DNA of 33,382 nt from JBKEDH01 sp047975295 (GCA_047975295.1 JBKEDH010000199.1:1-33382), one strand, 5' to 3'; positions 8,115 through 17,526 are shown, counted from the first letter of the stretch. Numbers and translations: made by a program. The notes: generated by a model not told the origin, from the letters alone.

Positions 8115-8981
8115 ATGGACACTAAGGAATTACTAAAAAAAGTACGGAAAATCGAGATAAAGACACGGCGTCTGTCCGATCATATTTTTGGGGGCGAATA
8201 CCACTCGACCTTCAAAGGTCGGGGTATGACCTTTAGCGAAGTACGCCAATACCAATTTGGTGACGATGTACGCAATATCGATTGGAATGTAACCGCACGC
8301 TATAACGAACCCTTTATAAAAGTATTTGAAGAAGAACGCGAACTTACCATGATGCTTATGGTCGATGTGTCGGGGTCTGAGCTGTTTGGTACGTCGCAGC
8401 AATTTAAAAACGATGTTATAACCGAAATAGCGGCCACTCTGGCATTTTCGGCAACCCAAAACAACGACAAAATAGGTTTAATTTTGTTTTCCGATAAGGT
8501 AGAGCTTTACATTCCTCCAAAAAAAGGGCGTTCGCATGTATTGCGTATTATTCGCGAGCTTATAGAATTTAGCCCCGAAAGCAAACAAACCAATTTGGCC
8601 GAGGCTTTAAAATTTATGCAAAATGTTATGAAGAAAAAAGCCATTGTATTTGTTCTGTCCGATTTTGTTGCCGACGATTATTTCCACACCATGAAAATTG
8701 TTTCCGGAAAGCACGATGTAACAGGCATCCGAGTTTACGATAAACACGAAGAAAACATTCCCAATTTGGGTGTGGTCCAAATGCAGGACGAAGAAACGGG
8801 CGAGCTCATGTTGGTCAATACCACATCGAAAAAAGTACGACGCAATTACAGCAAATTTTATAGTGAAAAAGTGGCTTACTACAAAGACAGCTTTAATAAA
8901 TCGGGAGCAGGAACAATTGATTGTCGGGTGGACGAAAGCTACGTAAAAAAAATGTTGGGTTATTTTAAACGAAGAGGATAA
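8115..8981 (+). CDS. DUF58 domain protein (bat operon)
   Basis: A 288-residue soluble protein with the DUF58 core: FKGRGMTFSEVRQYQFGDDVRNIDWNVTAR (residues about 33-62) followed by a vWA-like fold with LMVDVSGSELFG (Asp84-Ser86-Ser88) and the VLSDF strand. There is no signal peptide. DUF58 proteins are regularly encoded next to MoxR and are thought to be its substrates or partners. The gap to moxR (268 bases) is unusually large for this operon because of the MITE insertion; the next gene starts 15 bases downstream. Confidence 0.92.
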   Translation: MDTKELLKKVRKIEIKTRRLSDHIFGGEYHSTFKGRGMTFSEVRQYQFGDDVRNIDWNVTARYNEPFIKVFEEERELTMMLMVDVSGSELFGTSQQFKNDVITEIAATLAFSATQNNDKIGLILFSDKVELYIPPKKGRSHVLRIIRELIEFSPESKQTNLAEALKFMQNVMKKKAIVFVLSDFVADDYFHTMKIVSGKHDVTGIRVYDKHEENIPNLGVVQMQDEETGELMLVNTTSKKVRRNYSKFYSEKVAYYKDSFNKSGAGTIDCRVDESYVKKMLGYFKRRG

Positions 8982-8996
8982 GCGATTTTTAAATTT

Positions 8997-10736
8997 ATGG
9001 ATAACGATTTACAAAATATACTTTCACAAAATATAAGAAAAAGAATAGGTTTTATTTCTTTATTCTTATTTCTCTGTTCTCTATTCTCTGCCAATGCCCA
9101 AGTTACAGCCGCAATCGATTCTACTTCAATAAAAATAGGTGCTCAAATCACCTATCATATTACGGTAGAAACCGACAGCACCAAATTGGTCGTTTTTCCC
9201 GAAGGACAAACCTTTCAGCCGCTTGAAGTTATCGAATCATACAACATCGATACGCTTAAAAATAAAGCCAAAATCAACCTTATAAAAAAATATGCCCTAA
9301 CACAATTCGATTCGGGACATTACACCATTCCGCGACAAAAAATAATTATTGGAGACAAAACCCTTTTTACCGATTCGTTACAGGTTAAAGTAAGAAACAT
9401 TGCGGTCGATACCACAAAACAGGGGCTTTACGATATAAAACCTATTATAGAAGTTGAAAAACCTGCAAGCAATTGGTGGCAATATCTGCTTATAACACTA
9501 TTTATTATCGGTGCCATAGCTTTCTTATTGTACTGGTTTATTTGGCGAAAAAAACCATTAACCGAAGCAGAGCAAATCGCTTTATTACCTCCATACGACA
9601 GAGCCAAACTGGCTTTAAAAAAATTGGACGAAAGTCCTTACCTGGAAAACCGAGAAATAAAGGAATACTACTCTGAGTTAACCTTTATTATTAGAAAATA
9701 TCTCGACGAAAAAGTGTACGATCGTGCTTTGGAAAGTACTACCGACGAGCTTATAACCCGATTAAAACTGCTTAAAGAAGGCAATCAAGTCGATTTAAAG
9801 GACAACGATATAAAAAATCTGGAAAGTATTTTAAAACGTGCCGATTTGGTGAAATTCGCCAAATCTGCCGTCGATATCGAATTGGCCAAATTAGATCGAA
9901 ATACCATCGACATCGAAGTCGATAACGTAAAAGAAGCATTGCCGGAACCTACCGAAGAAGAAAAACTGTTAAACGAACAATATCGCAAGGAGCAAGAGCA
10001 AAAAAAGAAACGAAATAAAATAATACTAACTACGGCTATTGCCCTATTTTTATTGGCTGCAACCTTTGTTGGTTTTGGTTTAAAGTATGGGTTCGGTTAC
10101 GTTAAAGATACTATTATTGGCCACGACACCAAAGAATTATTAGAAGGCGAATGGGTTACTAGTGCCTATGGTGTACCACCAATAACCGTTACTACGCCAA
10201 AAGTATTAAAGCGGCAACAGATTTTGTTAAATCCAAAAGATTCTACTTCGGTACAAAAACCAAGTAAAAACGATGCATTTTACTATGGTAGTATGCTAAG
10301 CAGATTTTATATTTTGGTTCGTTCTGTTCCCGCAAATCCAGGCGACATTCTTAAAAGTGCTGTTACCAATCAAGAGCAAGCAGAAGCCCTTTCTAAATTA
10401 AGTGAAGCCGAAACAAAAGCGTATGTGCTCAATTATTTATCTGAAGAATTTATTAAAACTTTAGAGCAAGCCGGAGCACAAAACATTATAGTAGAAAAAG
10501 AAGATTACAATTCTAACGATGCTAAAGGCCTGAGAGTTTATGGTAATTTTAAAGCTGAAAATACCATAACCAAATCGGAAATGGAATACCATTACCAAAT
10601 TTATCTTTTTGCCGAAATGAATGCCATTCAAACCGTAATCTTCACCTTTCAAAATGATGATGATTATGCACAACCCATAATGGATAGGGTAATAAACTCT
10701 ATTAAATTAAATTCCCAAACCGAAAAAGAAAACTAA
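8997..10736 (+). CDS. Bat operon two-TM exported protein
   Basis: A 579-residue protein at the position where Bacteroidota bat operons carry a conserved membrane protein between DUF58 and batA. A signal segment (about 17-35, ending SANAQ) is followed by a BatD-like beta domain (36-150), TM helix 160-183, a helical cytoplasmic region rich in charged residues (190-338), a second TM helix 341-360 and a C-terminal domain of about 210 residues. I do not recognise that last domain. With a cleaved signal and two TMs, both end domains would face the periplasm. The stop codon overlaps the batA start (TAATG). The N-terminal 16 residues before the hydrophobic stretch are long, so a later start is possible, but no better ATG is seen. 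Confidence 0.75.
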   Translation: MDNDLQNILSQNIRKRIGFISLFLFLCSLFSANAQVTAAIDSTSIKIGAQITYHITVETDSTKLVVFPEGQTFQPLEVIESYNIDTLKNKAKINLIKKYALTQFDSGHYTIPRQKIIIGDKTLFTDSLQVKVRNIAVDTTKQGLYDIKPIIEVEKPASNWWQYLLITLFIIGAIAFLLYWFIWRKKPLTEAEQIALLPPYDRAKLALKKLDESPYLENREIKEYYSELTFIIRKYLDEKVYDRALESTTDELITRLKLLKEGNQVDLKDNDIKNLESILKRADLVKFAKSAVDIELAKLDRNTIDIEVDNVKEALPEPTEEEKLLNEQYRKEQEQKKKRNKIILTTAIALFLLAATFVGFGLKYGFGYVKDTIIGHDTKELLEGEWVTSAYGVPPITVTTPKVLKRQQILLNPKDSTSVQKPSKNDAFYYGSMLSRFYILVRSVPANPGDILKSAVTNQEQAEALSKLSEAETKAYVLNYLSEEFIKTLEQAGAQNIIVEKEDYNSNDAKGLRVYGNFKAENTITKSEMEYHYQIYLFAEMNAIQTVIFTFQNDDDYAQPIMDRVINSIKLNSQTEKEN

Positions 10737-11743
10737 TGTTCGAAGGAATAGAATTTGTAAATAAAGCATTTTTTTGGTTGTTACTGCTGTTACCGCTGTC
10801 AATATTTTGGTATGTGTTTAAGCATAACAAACAAACAGCCGAACTAAAAATATCAAGTTTAAAAGGGTTTAAACTAAGTCCTTCTTGGTTACCTAAATTT
10901 AGACATCTATTATTTATACTGCGTTTGTTGGCACTAACCTTATTAATTACAGCTTTGGCACGGCCACAAACTGTCGATGTTTCTACCAAAACAAAAACCA
11001 CACGAGGTATCGATATTGTTATGGCTATAGACGTCTCGGCAAGTATGCTGGCCAAAGATTTACGTCCCAACCGCCTGGAGGCCTTAAAAGATGTTGCTGC
11101 CAATTTTATTAAGGGACGCCCCAACGACCGTATTGGTCTGGTAGAATATGCCAGTGAAAGTTTTACCAAAACACCTATAACCAGCGATAAAGCCATTGTA
11201 CTGCGTTCGCTGCAAGACATTCGCTATAACAATATTATAGGAGGTGGTACGGCTATAGGTATGGGCTTGGCAACAGCCGTTAACCGCTTAAAAGACAGCA
11301 AAGCTATAAGCAAAGTTATTATCCTACTTACCGATGGTGTAAACAATTCGGGTTTTATAGATCCTAAAATAGCCAGCGAACTTGCCGTAGAATACGGTAT
11401 AAAAGTATATACCATTGGTCTAGGTACCAATGGCATGGCGCTATCGCCTATAGGAATAGATTCCAGAACCGGTGAGTTTCAATATGCACGTGTTCAAGTT
11501 GAAATCGACGAGGATTTGCTTAAAGATATAGCCCAAGTTACCGAAGGAAAATATTTTAGAGCTACCAATAATAAAAAATTAGAAGAAATTTATAGCGAAA
11601 TAAACAAGTTGGAAACCACCGAAATAGAAGAATTCAAATTTTATAACTACGACGAAAAATACCGTCCGTTGGTTATTTTGGCAGGGATTTTATTGCTATT
11701 GGAAGTATTATTGCGAAACACCGTTTTTAGAAGTTTTGTGTAG
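10736..11743 (+). CDS. batA: BatA, vWA domain membrane protein
   Basis: A 335-residue protein with two N-terminal TM helices (about 11-27 and 57-76), a von Willebrand factor A domain and a C-terminal TM (about 305-325). The MIDAS metal site is intact: DVSAS at Asp99-Ser101-Ser103, with the later TDGVNNSG strand. The order and the RGIDIVMAIDVSASMLAKDL signature are those of BatA from the Bacteroides aerotolerance operon. It is likely a periplasm-facing metal-dependent adhesion domain that pairs with BatB. The start ATG overlaps the preceding stop by one base. A 115-base gap with an inverted repeat separates it from batB. Confidence 0.92.
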   Translation: MFEGIEFVNKAFFWLLLLLPLSIFWYVFKHNKQTAELKISSLKGFKLSPSWLPKFRHLLFILRLLALTLLITALARPQTVDVSTKTKTTRGIDIVMAIDVSASMLAKDLRPNRLEALKDVAANFIKGRPNDRIGLVEYASESFTKTPITSDKAIVLRSLQDIRYNNIIGGGTAIGMGLATAVNRLKDSKAISKVIILLTDGVNNSGFIDPKIASELAVEYGIKVYTIGLGTNGMALSPIGIDSRTGEFQYARVQVEIDEDLLKDIAQVTEGKYFRATNNKKLEEIYSEINKLETTEIEEFKFYNYDEKYRPLVILAGILLLLEVLLRNTVFRSFV

Positions 11744-11776
11744 CAATTTATTTATTTCGAAATATTACATATAGTT

Positions 11777-11806
11777 AGATAAAATAGTCTTAAAAACATT
11801 TTATCT
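11777..11806. repeat. Inverted repeat between batA and batB
   Basis: AGATAAAA (11777-11784) and TTTTATCT (11799-11806) form a perfect 8-bp AT-rich stem with a 14-base loop, followed by GTTATTTTTTAAC. A weak intra-operonic terminator or processing site is possible; the stem is too AT-rich to be sure. Confidence 0.35.
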
Positions 11807-11858
11807 GTTATTTTTTAACAATAGTGAACAATCTATAAAAATAGAAGTTGAAAGATTA

Positions 11859-12896
11859 ATGTATCAGTTAGAAGAAAAAATATGGTTTTGGGTATTAATG
11901 GCTATTCCGGTGGCAATACTTATATTTCTATTATTACAACTTTGGAAACGTAGTACCCAAAAAAAGTTTGCCGATAAACAATTGCTTAAAAAATTAAGCC
12001 CGAACAAATCCTTATTCAAGTCCACTTTAAAACTAACCGTTTGGTGCCTGGCCATTGCTTGTATAACCATTGCTTTGGTAAACCCAAAAATAGGCACCAA
12101 ATTGGAAACCGTAAAGCGCGAAGGTGTCGATATTGTTTTTGCAGTCGATGTTTCCAAAAGTATGCTTGCCGAAGATATTGCACCCAACCGATTAGAAAAG
12201 ACCAAACAACTGGTTACACAAATTATAAACAATTTGGCAAGCGACCGCATAGGTATTATCGCTTACGCAGGAAAAGCATTTCCGCAACTACCCATAACAA
12301 CCGATTATGCTTCGGCAAAAATGTTTTTACAGAACATGAATACCGATATGCTCTCCTCGCAAGGAACAGCTATTAACGAAGCCATTAAGCTGGCCACAAC
12401 CTATTTCGACAACGACGAGCAAACCAATAGAATGCTTATTATTATTTCCGATGGCGAAGACCATAGCGAACAAGCGGCCGCAGTTGCTAAACAAGCTAGT
12501 GAAGAAGGTATCCGGATTTTTACCATTGGTGTAGGCGACATAAAAGGCGGACCAATTCCCGAAAAACGCAATGGTGTTGTTTTAAACTACAAAAAAGACA
12601 GTCAGGGAGAAACCGTAATTACGCGCTTAGACGAAGAAACCCTAAAAAATATCGCTGCCGAAGCTAATGGTGCTTACATTAACGGTCGCAATACCAACGA
12701 GGTGGTCGATAATATTAGGGAGATATTGAACAGTATGGATAAAAAAGAATTTGAAAGTAAACAGTTTGCCGATTTTAAAGACCAATTTCAATGGTTTTTA
12801 GGGCTTGCCATCTTCTTTTTATTACTGGATGTATTCCTATTAGACAGAAAAACAGCTTGGCTTAAAAAACTTAATCTCTTTAACGAAAATCTGTAA
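11859..12896 (+). CDS. batB: BatB, vWA domain membrane protein
   Basis: A 345-residue paralogue of BatA with the same plan: TM helices at about 9-27 and 56-74, a vWA domain with intact MIDAS DVSKS (Asp97-Ser99-Ser101) and ISDGEDH, and a C-terminal TM near 315-332. The VDIVFAVDVSKSMLAEDIAPNRLEK segment closely parallels BatA, indicating an ancient duplication. The KNGVVLNYKKD region (residues about 235-245) is a BatB-type insertion. It is followed 70 bases later by batC. BatB probably forms a complex with BatA and the TPR protein BatC. Confidence 0.92.
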   Translation: MYQLEEKIWFWVLMAIPVAILIFLLLQLWKRSTQKKFADKQLLKKLSPNKSLFKSTLKLTVWCLAIACITIALVNPKIGTKLETVKREGVDIVFAVDVSKSMLAEDIAPNRLEKTKQLVTQIINNLASDRIGIIAYAGKAFPQLPITTDYASAKMFLQNMNTDMLSSQGTAINEAIKLATTYFDNDEQTNRMLIIISDGEDHSEQAAAVAKQASEEGIRIFTIGVGDIKGGPIPEKRNGVVLNYKKDSQGETVITRLDEETLKNIAAEANGAYINGRNTNEVVDNIREILNSMDKKEFESKQFADFKDQFQWFLGLAIFFLLLDVFLLDRKTAWLKKLNLFNENL

Positions 12897-12966
12897 ACAC
12901 AATATTTTATATAATTTTTAACGAAGAAAAACACACAGTTTTTTATATTAGAGTTACAAAATAAAG

Positions 12967-13842
12967 ATGAAAAAGATATTATTACTTCTATTAACCTTGG
13001 CTGCCCATATTGGTTTTGCCCAAGATAACGATGAACATAAATTAGCACTATTGGCAGAAAAAAAGGCCGAAGGGTTTGTTTTTGAAGGCAACACATTTGC
13101 TGTTGAAGACGATTTTATCGAAGCCGAAATGGCATACAGAAAAGCACTTTCGGAACAATCCAATTCTGTTGCCGGCGCATACAACCTTGGTAATGCCTAC
13201 ATAAAAAAGGGCAATACCGATGAAGCATTATACAGATTAAAAGAAGCCATAAAATCGGCAACAACAAAAGCCGAAAAGCACAAAGCATTTCATAATATGG
13301 GAAATGTTTTAATGCAAAACAAAAAATGTAAAGAAGCTGTCGAAGCCTATAAAAATGCCTTACGTAACAATCCTATGGACGAAGAAACCCGTTATAATTT
13401 AGCATTGGCAAAAGAATGTGCCGAACAACAAAAAGACAATCAAAACCAAAATAACGACCAAAACCAAGATAACCAAGACAAAAATCAGGATAAAAACCAA
13501 GACCAACAAGACAAAGACAACCAAGACAATCAAGACAAAAAAGAAGGCGACGACAAACAAGACGAAAACCAAGATAAACAGGACGAAGGTGATAAGAAGG
13601 ATGAAGGTCAGGATAAAAAAGATGAAGAAGGAAAGCCTAAAGACAACAAAAAGGATCAAGGTAACAATGGCAATAAAGAAAAGGAACAGCCACAACAACC
13701 AAAACCAAAACAAGGTCAGTTATCACCTCAGCAAATAAAAAATTTACTTGAAGCCATGAACAACCAAGAACAAAAGGTACAGGAAAAAATAAATGCCGAA
13801 AAAGTAAAAGGCGTAAAAGAAAAAACCGACAAAGATTGGTAA
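12967..13842 (+). CDS. batC: BatC, exported TPR protein with Asn/Gln/Asp/Lys-rich linker
   Basis: A 291-residue protein with a signal peptide (MKKILLLLLTLAAHIGFAQ), TPR-type helices from about 40 to 155 (AYNLGNAYIKKGNTDEALYRLKEA; FHNMGNVLMQNKKCKEAVEAYKNAL), then about 90 residues of almost pure N, Q, D, K, E and G (158-250), and a short C-terminal helix ending KDW. This matches BatC, which acts as a periplasmic scaffold for the vWA proteins. The linker is encoded by imperfect repeats of CAA, GAC, AAC and AAA codons, so its length may vary between strains. The open frames on both strands across the linker reflect the repetitive codons and are not genes. Confidence 0.9.
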   Translation: MKKILLLLLTLAAHIGFAQDNDEHKLALLAEKKAEGFVFEGNTFAVEDDFIEAEMAYRKALSEQSNSVAGAYNLGNAYIKKGNTDEALYRLKEAIKSATTKAEKHKAFHNMGNVLMQNKKCKEAVEAYKNALRNNPMDEETRYNLALAKECAEQQKDNQNQNNDQNQDNQDKNQDKNQDQQDKDNQDNQDKKEGDDKQDENQDKQDEGDKKDEGQDKKDEEGKPKDNKKDQGNNGNKEKEQPQQPKPKQGQLSPQQIKNLLEAMNNQEQKVQEKINAEKVKGVKEKTDKDW

Positions 13843-13921
13843 TAACAATTACAAACAACAGGGTTACGATAAAGAATTATTGGCAATCGTAAATCTAAAA
13901 TTTAAAGTCGTAAATTCTAAA

Positions 13922-15685
13922 ATGGAGTTTAAAAAATACATTACATTATTAATAATAGCATTTTTAACCACAATTGTTTCGGCACAGGTTACGTTCGAAG
14001 CAAAAGTTAGTAAAACCAAACTTGGTGTAAACGAACGCCTACGCTTAGATTTTACGATGAACAAGGATGGCGATAATTTTAACTCGCCAAGTTTTTCCGA
14101 TTTTACTGTTGTAGGTGGTCCCAACCAATCGGTAAGTAATTCGTGGGTAAACGGAAAACGAACCTTTGCAAAGACCTATAGCTATTTTTTGGCACCAAAA
14201 AAACGCGGTAATTTTACCATTGGGCAAGCAACCATCGAAATAGACAAACAAACCTATAAAACCATTCCGATAAAAATTGAGGTCACAGCGGCAGTCGATA
14301 TTCCCAAAGACCCCAACGATCCCAATTATATTGCCTCACAAAACATTCATTTAGTGGCCGAGGTATCCAAAGCCAATCCGTATTTAAACGAAGCCATTAC
14401 CGTGGTATATAAGCTTTATGTATCGCCTAGTGTAGCGGTCGATAACTGGAACGAAGTCGATACTCCCCGATATAACGATTTTTGGAGCCAAAATATCAAC
14501 GTTCAGAAATTAGAAGTAAAAAACGGTAAATACAATGGCGAGGAATACCGTTATGTAGTATTAAGAAAAACCGTACTGTACCCACAAAAAACAGGAAAAC
14601 TTAATATCGAACCCTTAACTCTTCAACTAACTTTAAGCGTACCTTCAAACCGACGTGATATTTTTGGCCAACGGTTTATGACGCGCGTTAACCGAACCGT
14701 TTCTGCAGGAAATAGAGCCATAAACGTAAAACCATTGCCCCAAGCCGGAAAACCATCCGATTTTACCGGAGCGGTAGGTAATTTCAATTTTAATGTTACG
14801 GCATCGAAAACAGAACTCGATGCTACCGAATCCTTACAACTAAAAGTTAGTGTTGACGGTAACGGAAACCTAAAACTTTTTAAACTTCCAAAAATAACCT
14901 TACCAAGTTCCTTGGAAATTTACGAGCCCGAACATAGCGAAAATGTTACTACCAGCTTGTTGGGAATGAGTGGAAGTATTTCCGATAGTTATACGGTCGT
15001 ACCGCAATACAAAGGCAAATATCCCATACCCGGTATTTCGTTTTCATATTTCGACCCCAAAACCGAAACGTATAAACGCCTATCATCTAACGAAATAATT
15101 ATCGATGTCCTACAAGGCCCTGTAAATAATGCCAATGCAACAGCTTCTAACAACACGAAACAACAAGTAGTATCGAACGAGCAGCAGTTTGCCTACATAA
15201 AAACCAGCACAACTTTTAGCAGCGCACAAAACAACTCGTTTTTTAAAACCAATTTATTTTGGGGAATGTTACTGTTACCATTTTTGGCTATTCCTGTTGC
15301 CATTTTTGTTAGAAACAAAAAAGAGGCTCGCAATGCCGATGTTTACGGAAACAAAATTAGAAAAGCCGATAAATTAGCCCGAAAATATTTAAGCAATGCT
15401 AAAAAATCGCTTGGTAAAAAAGAAGCGTTTTACATTGCTTTAGAAAAAGCCTTGCACAACTATTTAAAAGCAAAATTACATATTGAAACCAGCGATTTAA
15501 GTAAAGATAAGATAGAAAAACTGTTATTGGAAAAACAGGTAGATATAGAGGTCGTTAATCGTTTTTTAAATATTTTGGAAAGCTGCGAATTGGCACGTTA
15601 CACCCCAATTGATAACGTTACCATGCAGGACGATTACGATAAAGCCGCCAAAACCATTTCTTTAATTGATAAACAAGCCCGATAA
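13922..15685 (+). CDS. batD: BatD family protein
   Basis: I start at ATG 13922 (587 aa); a longer frame begins at a TTG at 13880, but the signal peptide MEFKKYITLLIIAFLTTIVSA starts exactly at this ATG. The body is the BatD periplasmic array of beta domains: FEAKVSKTKLGVNERLRLDF, SFSDFTVVGGPNQSVSNSWVNGKRTFAKTYSYFL, then a second and third copy-like beta unit (SKTELDATESLQLKVSVDGNG). One TM helix near residues 445-465 (FWGMLLLPFLAIPVAIFV) is followed by a cytoplasmic helical tail of about 120 residues. Length and order fit BatD of Bacteroidota. batE begins two bases after the stop. A near-duplicate CGTAAAT(T)CTAAAAT at 13888 and 13909 lies just before the start. Confidence 0.92.
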   Translation: MEFKKYITLLIIAFLTTIVSAQVTFEAKVSKTKLGVNERLRLDFTMNKDGDNFNSPSFSDFTVVGGPNQSVSNSWVNGKRTFAKTYSYFLAPKKRGNFTIGQATIEIDKQTYKTIPIKIEVTAAVDIPKDPNDPNYIASQNIHLVAEVSKANPYLNEAITVVYKLYVSPSVAVDNWNEVDTPRYNDFWSQNINVQKLEVKNGKYNGEEYRYVVLRKTVLYPQKTGKLNIEPLTLQLTLSVPSNRRDIFGQRFMTRVNRTVSAGNRAINVKPLPQAGKPSDFTGAVGNFNFNVTASKTELDATESLQLKVSVDGNGNLKLFKLPKITLPSSLEIYEPEHSENVTTSLLGMSGSISDSYTVVPQYKGKYPIPGISFSYFDPKTETYKRLSSNEIIIDVLQGPVNNANATASNNTKQQVVSNEQQFAYIKTSTTFSSAQNNSFFKTNLFWGMLLLPFLAIPVAIFVRNKKEARNADVYGNKIRKADKLARKYLSNAKKSLGKKEAFYIALEKALHNYLKAKLHIETSDLSKDKIEKLLLEKQVDIEVVNRFLNILESCELARYTPIDNVTMQDDYDKAAKTISLIDKQAR

Positions 15686-15687
15686 CA

Positions 15688-16437
15688 ATGAAAAACGTTT
15701 TATATATTGTTGCATTTGTATTAGGATTTTCGGTATTGGCCCAAAACCAAGCGTTGTTTAATCATGCTAATACCTTATACAACGAAGGCAAATATGCCGA
15801 AGCCATAGATAAATACGAAGCTATTTTAGCAACAAAACAACAGTCGGCCGAACTGTTCTTTAATTTAGCAAACGCCAACTATAAACTTAATAATATTGCA
15901 TCCAGCATTTATTATTACGAAAAGGCCCTATTACTAAACCCTAACGATAACGATATAAAAAATAACCTCTCTTTCGCCCAAAACATGACCGTTGATGTTA
16001 TCGATACCGTTCCAGAAGGGGCTTTTGCCAAATTATTCGATAATATTACGCACAGTATGTCTTTCGACGAATGGGCAAAAACAGCCGTGGTATTGGTGTT
16101 TGTTACAGTTCTGCTATTTATGTTTTATTACTTTGCTTTTTCGACCGTAAAAAAACGCTTGGCTTTTGTGGGCAGCTTAACCGCTTTAGGATTAATGCTA
16201 CTGTGTTTAACCTTGGCATTCCACAGTTATAATTTGAATAAAAAAAACAGACCCGCCATAGTTTTTGCCCAAGAAAGTAAAGTAAACGACGAACCTAATT
16301 TGCGAAGTCAGGAAGTTTTTAGGCTTCACGAAGGTACTAAAGTCCAAATTTTAGATACGGTAAGCAACTGGAAAAAAATTAGACTTAGCGATGGTAAAAC
16401 CGGTTGGATTTCTTCAAAAGACATTAAAGCTTTATAA
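15688..16437 (+). CDS. batE: BatE, TPR and SH3-like domain protein
   Basis: A 249-residue protein: signal peptide (1-18, ending VLAQ), TPR pair at about 20-105 (ALFNHANTLYNEGKYAEAIDKYEAIL; ELFFNLANANYKLNNIASSIYYYEKAL), two TM helices at about 128-150 and 158-178, and a bacterial SH3 domain at 190-249 (NLRSQEVFRLHEGTKVQIL ... GKTGWISSKDI). This is the BatE architecture that closes the operon. The SH3 domain likely contacts cell-wall or protein ligands in the periplasm. It is separated from batD by only two bases. No strong terminator follows in the 178 bases before the carbonic anhydrase gene. Confidence 0.9.
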   Translation: MKNVLYIVAFVLGFSVLAQNQALFNHANTLYNEGKYAEAIDKYEAILATKQQSAELFFNLANANYKLNNIASSIYYYEKALLLNPNDNDIKNNLSFAQNMTVDVIDTVPEGAFAKLFDNITHSMSFDEWAKTAVVLVFVTVLLFMFYYFAFSTVKKRLAFVGSLTALGLMLLCLTLAFHSYNLNKKNRPAIVFAQESKVNDEPNLRSQEVFRLHEGTKVQILDTVSNWKKIRLSDGKTGWISSKDIKAL

Positions 16438-16615
16438 TTAAAGCTGTTTTTTTAACTATCTTGCTCTAAGATTAAGGCAAAAAATTTAATTTCTTTTAGA
16501 ACAACACTTTCAAGGTAGCTCTTGGATATCTTCTTAATACATTAAATTAAGTTCATTTTTATGGATTAAGAAATTTTTACCAAAAAAACTTTAAAAATAA
16601 TAAATACTATACATT

Positions 16616-17242
16616 ATGAATTTAGATTACGTGTTTGAAAACAACAAACAATGGATTAAGGACAAGCTACAGGTTCAAGACAATTATTTCGAAGAGTTGG
16701 GAAAAGGACAAAATCCAGAACTTCTTTACATAGGTTGTAGTGACAGTCGTGTAACCGCCGAAGATTTAATGGGCTTAGGCCCCGGAGATGTGTTTGTGCA
16801 CCGCAACATAGCCAATATGGTTATAAGTATCGATTTAAATGTGATGTCGGTTTTAAACTACGCAGTAAACCACCTAAATGTTAACCATATTGTAGTTTGC
16901 GGACATTATGTGTGTGGCGGTGTAAAAGCAGCAATGCAATCGGCCGATCTGGGTATATTAAATCCATGGCTACGCAATATTCGCGACGTTTACCGCATAC
17001 ACAGAAACGAACTTAATGCTATTGAAAATGAAGATAAGCGTTACGACCGCTTGGTAGAACTTAACGTAAAGGAACAATGTGTTAACCTAATTAAAACAGC
17101 GGCAGTACAAAAAGCCTACAGAGAGCGGAACCTTAAAGTTCACGGATGGGTTTTCGACATAAGAACGGGCGAACTTATCGATTTAAAAATAGATTTTGAA
17201 AAATACCTAAAAAACATTATGGAAATTTATCATTTAGATTAA
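16616..17242 (+). CDS. Beta-class carbonic anhydrase
   Basis: A 208-residue soluble enzyme for the reversible hydration of CO2. Zinc ligands are Cys41, His97 and Cys100, with the catalytic pair Asp43/Arg45 in GCSDSRV; HRNIANMV (62-69) and CGHYVCGGV (95-103) are the family signatures. Length and order match the Can/YadF group. In many flavobacteria this gene is paired with a SulP-type anion transporter; none is adjacent here. It has its own 178-base AT-rich leader and is followed by a long non-coding region. Confidence 0.95.
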   Translation: MNLDYVFENNKQWIKDKLQVQDNYFEELGKGQNPELLYIGCSDSRVTAEDLMGLGPGDVFVHRNIANMVISIDLNVMSVLNYAVNHLNVNHIVVCGHYVCGGVKAAMQSADLGILNPWLRNIRDVYRIHRNELNAIENEDKRYDRLVELNVKEQCVNLIKTAAVQKAYRERNLKVHGWVFDIRTGELIDLKIDFEKYLKNIMEIYHLD

Positions 17243-17378
17243 AAATTCTTCTTGATTTTTTCTTCTATATAATCCAATTTTTATTTTAAATTAATTGTAT
17301 TTCAAATAATTACTGTTTTTTTTAGAAATGTACCGTTATGCATTTGGTATAAAGAAAATAGAATTAATCTTATAAAAT

Positions 17379-17420
17379 GAGATTTCTCGTCGTTCGTTTC
17401 TCTCTCTATCAAAATAACAA
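17379..17420. repeat. Degenerate interspersed repeat of the GAGATTTCTC...AATGACA type
   Basis: GAGATTTCTCGTCGTTCGTT followed by a pyrimidine-rich run and ATCAAAATAACAA closely resembles the short interspersed repeat often seen between flavobacterial genes (GAGATTTCTC...CGAAATGACA). This copy is decayed at its right half. The assignment rests on recall of the pattern, not on a search. Confidence 0.45.
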
Positions 17421-17496
17421 CGCACTAAAAATAGAATTTCTATAATTATTTTGAGATTAAAATTATTAGTCAAACTCAGGCATAGCCCCATAGAAA

Positions 17497-17526
17497 AAGA
17501 GGTTTCCTTTTTAAGAAACCTCTTTA
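17497..17526. terminator. Perfect 11-bp stem-loop, probable terminator
   Basis: AAAGAGGTTTC (17497-17507) and GAAACCTCTTT (17516-17526) are exact inverted copies with an 8-base loop. Read on the minus strand the stem ends in CTCTTTTTC, so the T run is better in that direction, but it could end plus-strand transcripts from the carbonic anhydrase gene 255 bases upstream. There is no minus-strand gene to its right that needs it. Confidence 0.5.

Noticed and set aside
13430..13680. CRISPR-like or tandem repeat array
   Set aside because: The repeats are short, codon-based and in frame within batC; there are no regular spacers. No CRISPR array was seen elsewhere.
13399..13738. Long open frames on both strands across batC
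   Set aside because: They come from the repetitive CAA/GAC/AAA codons of the linker and give single-residue-type sequences (I/V/L/F-rich or T/K-rich).
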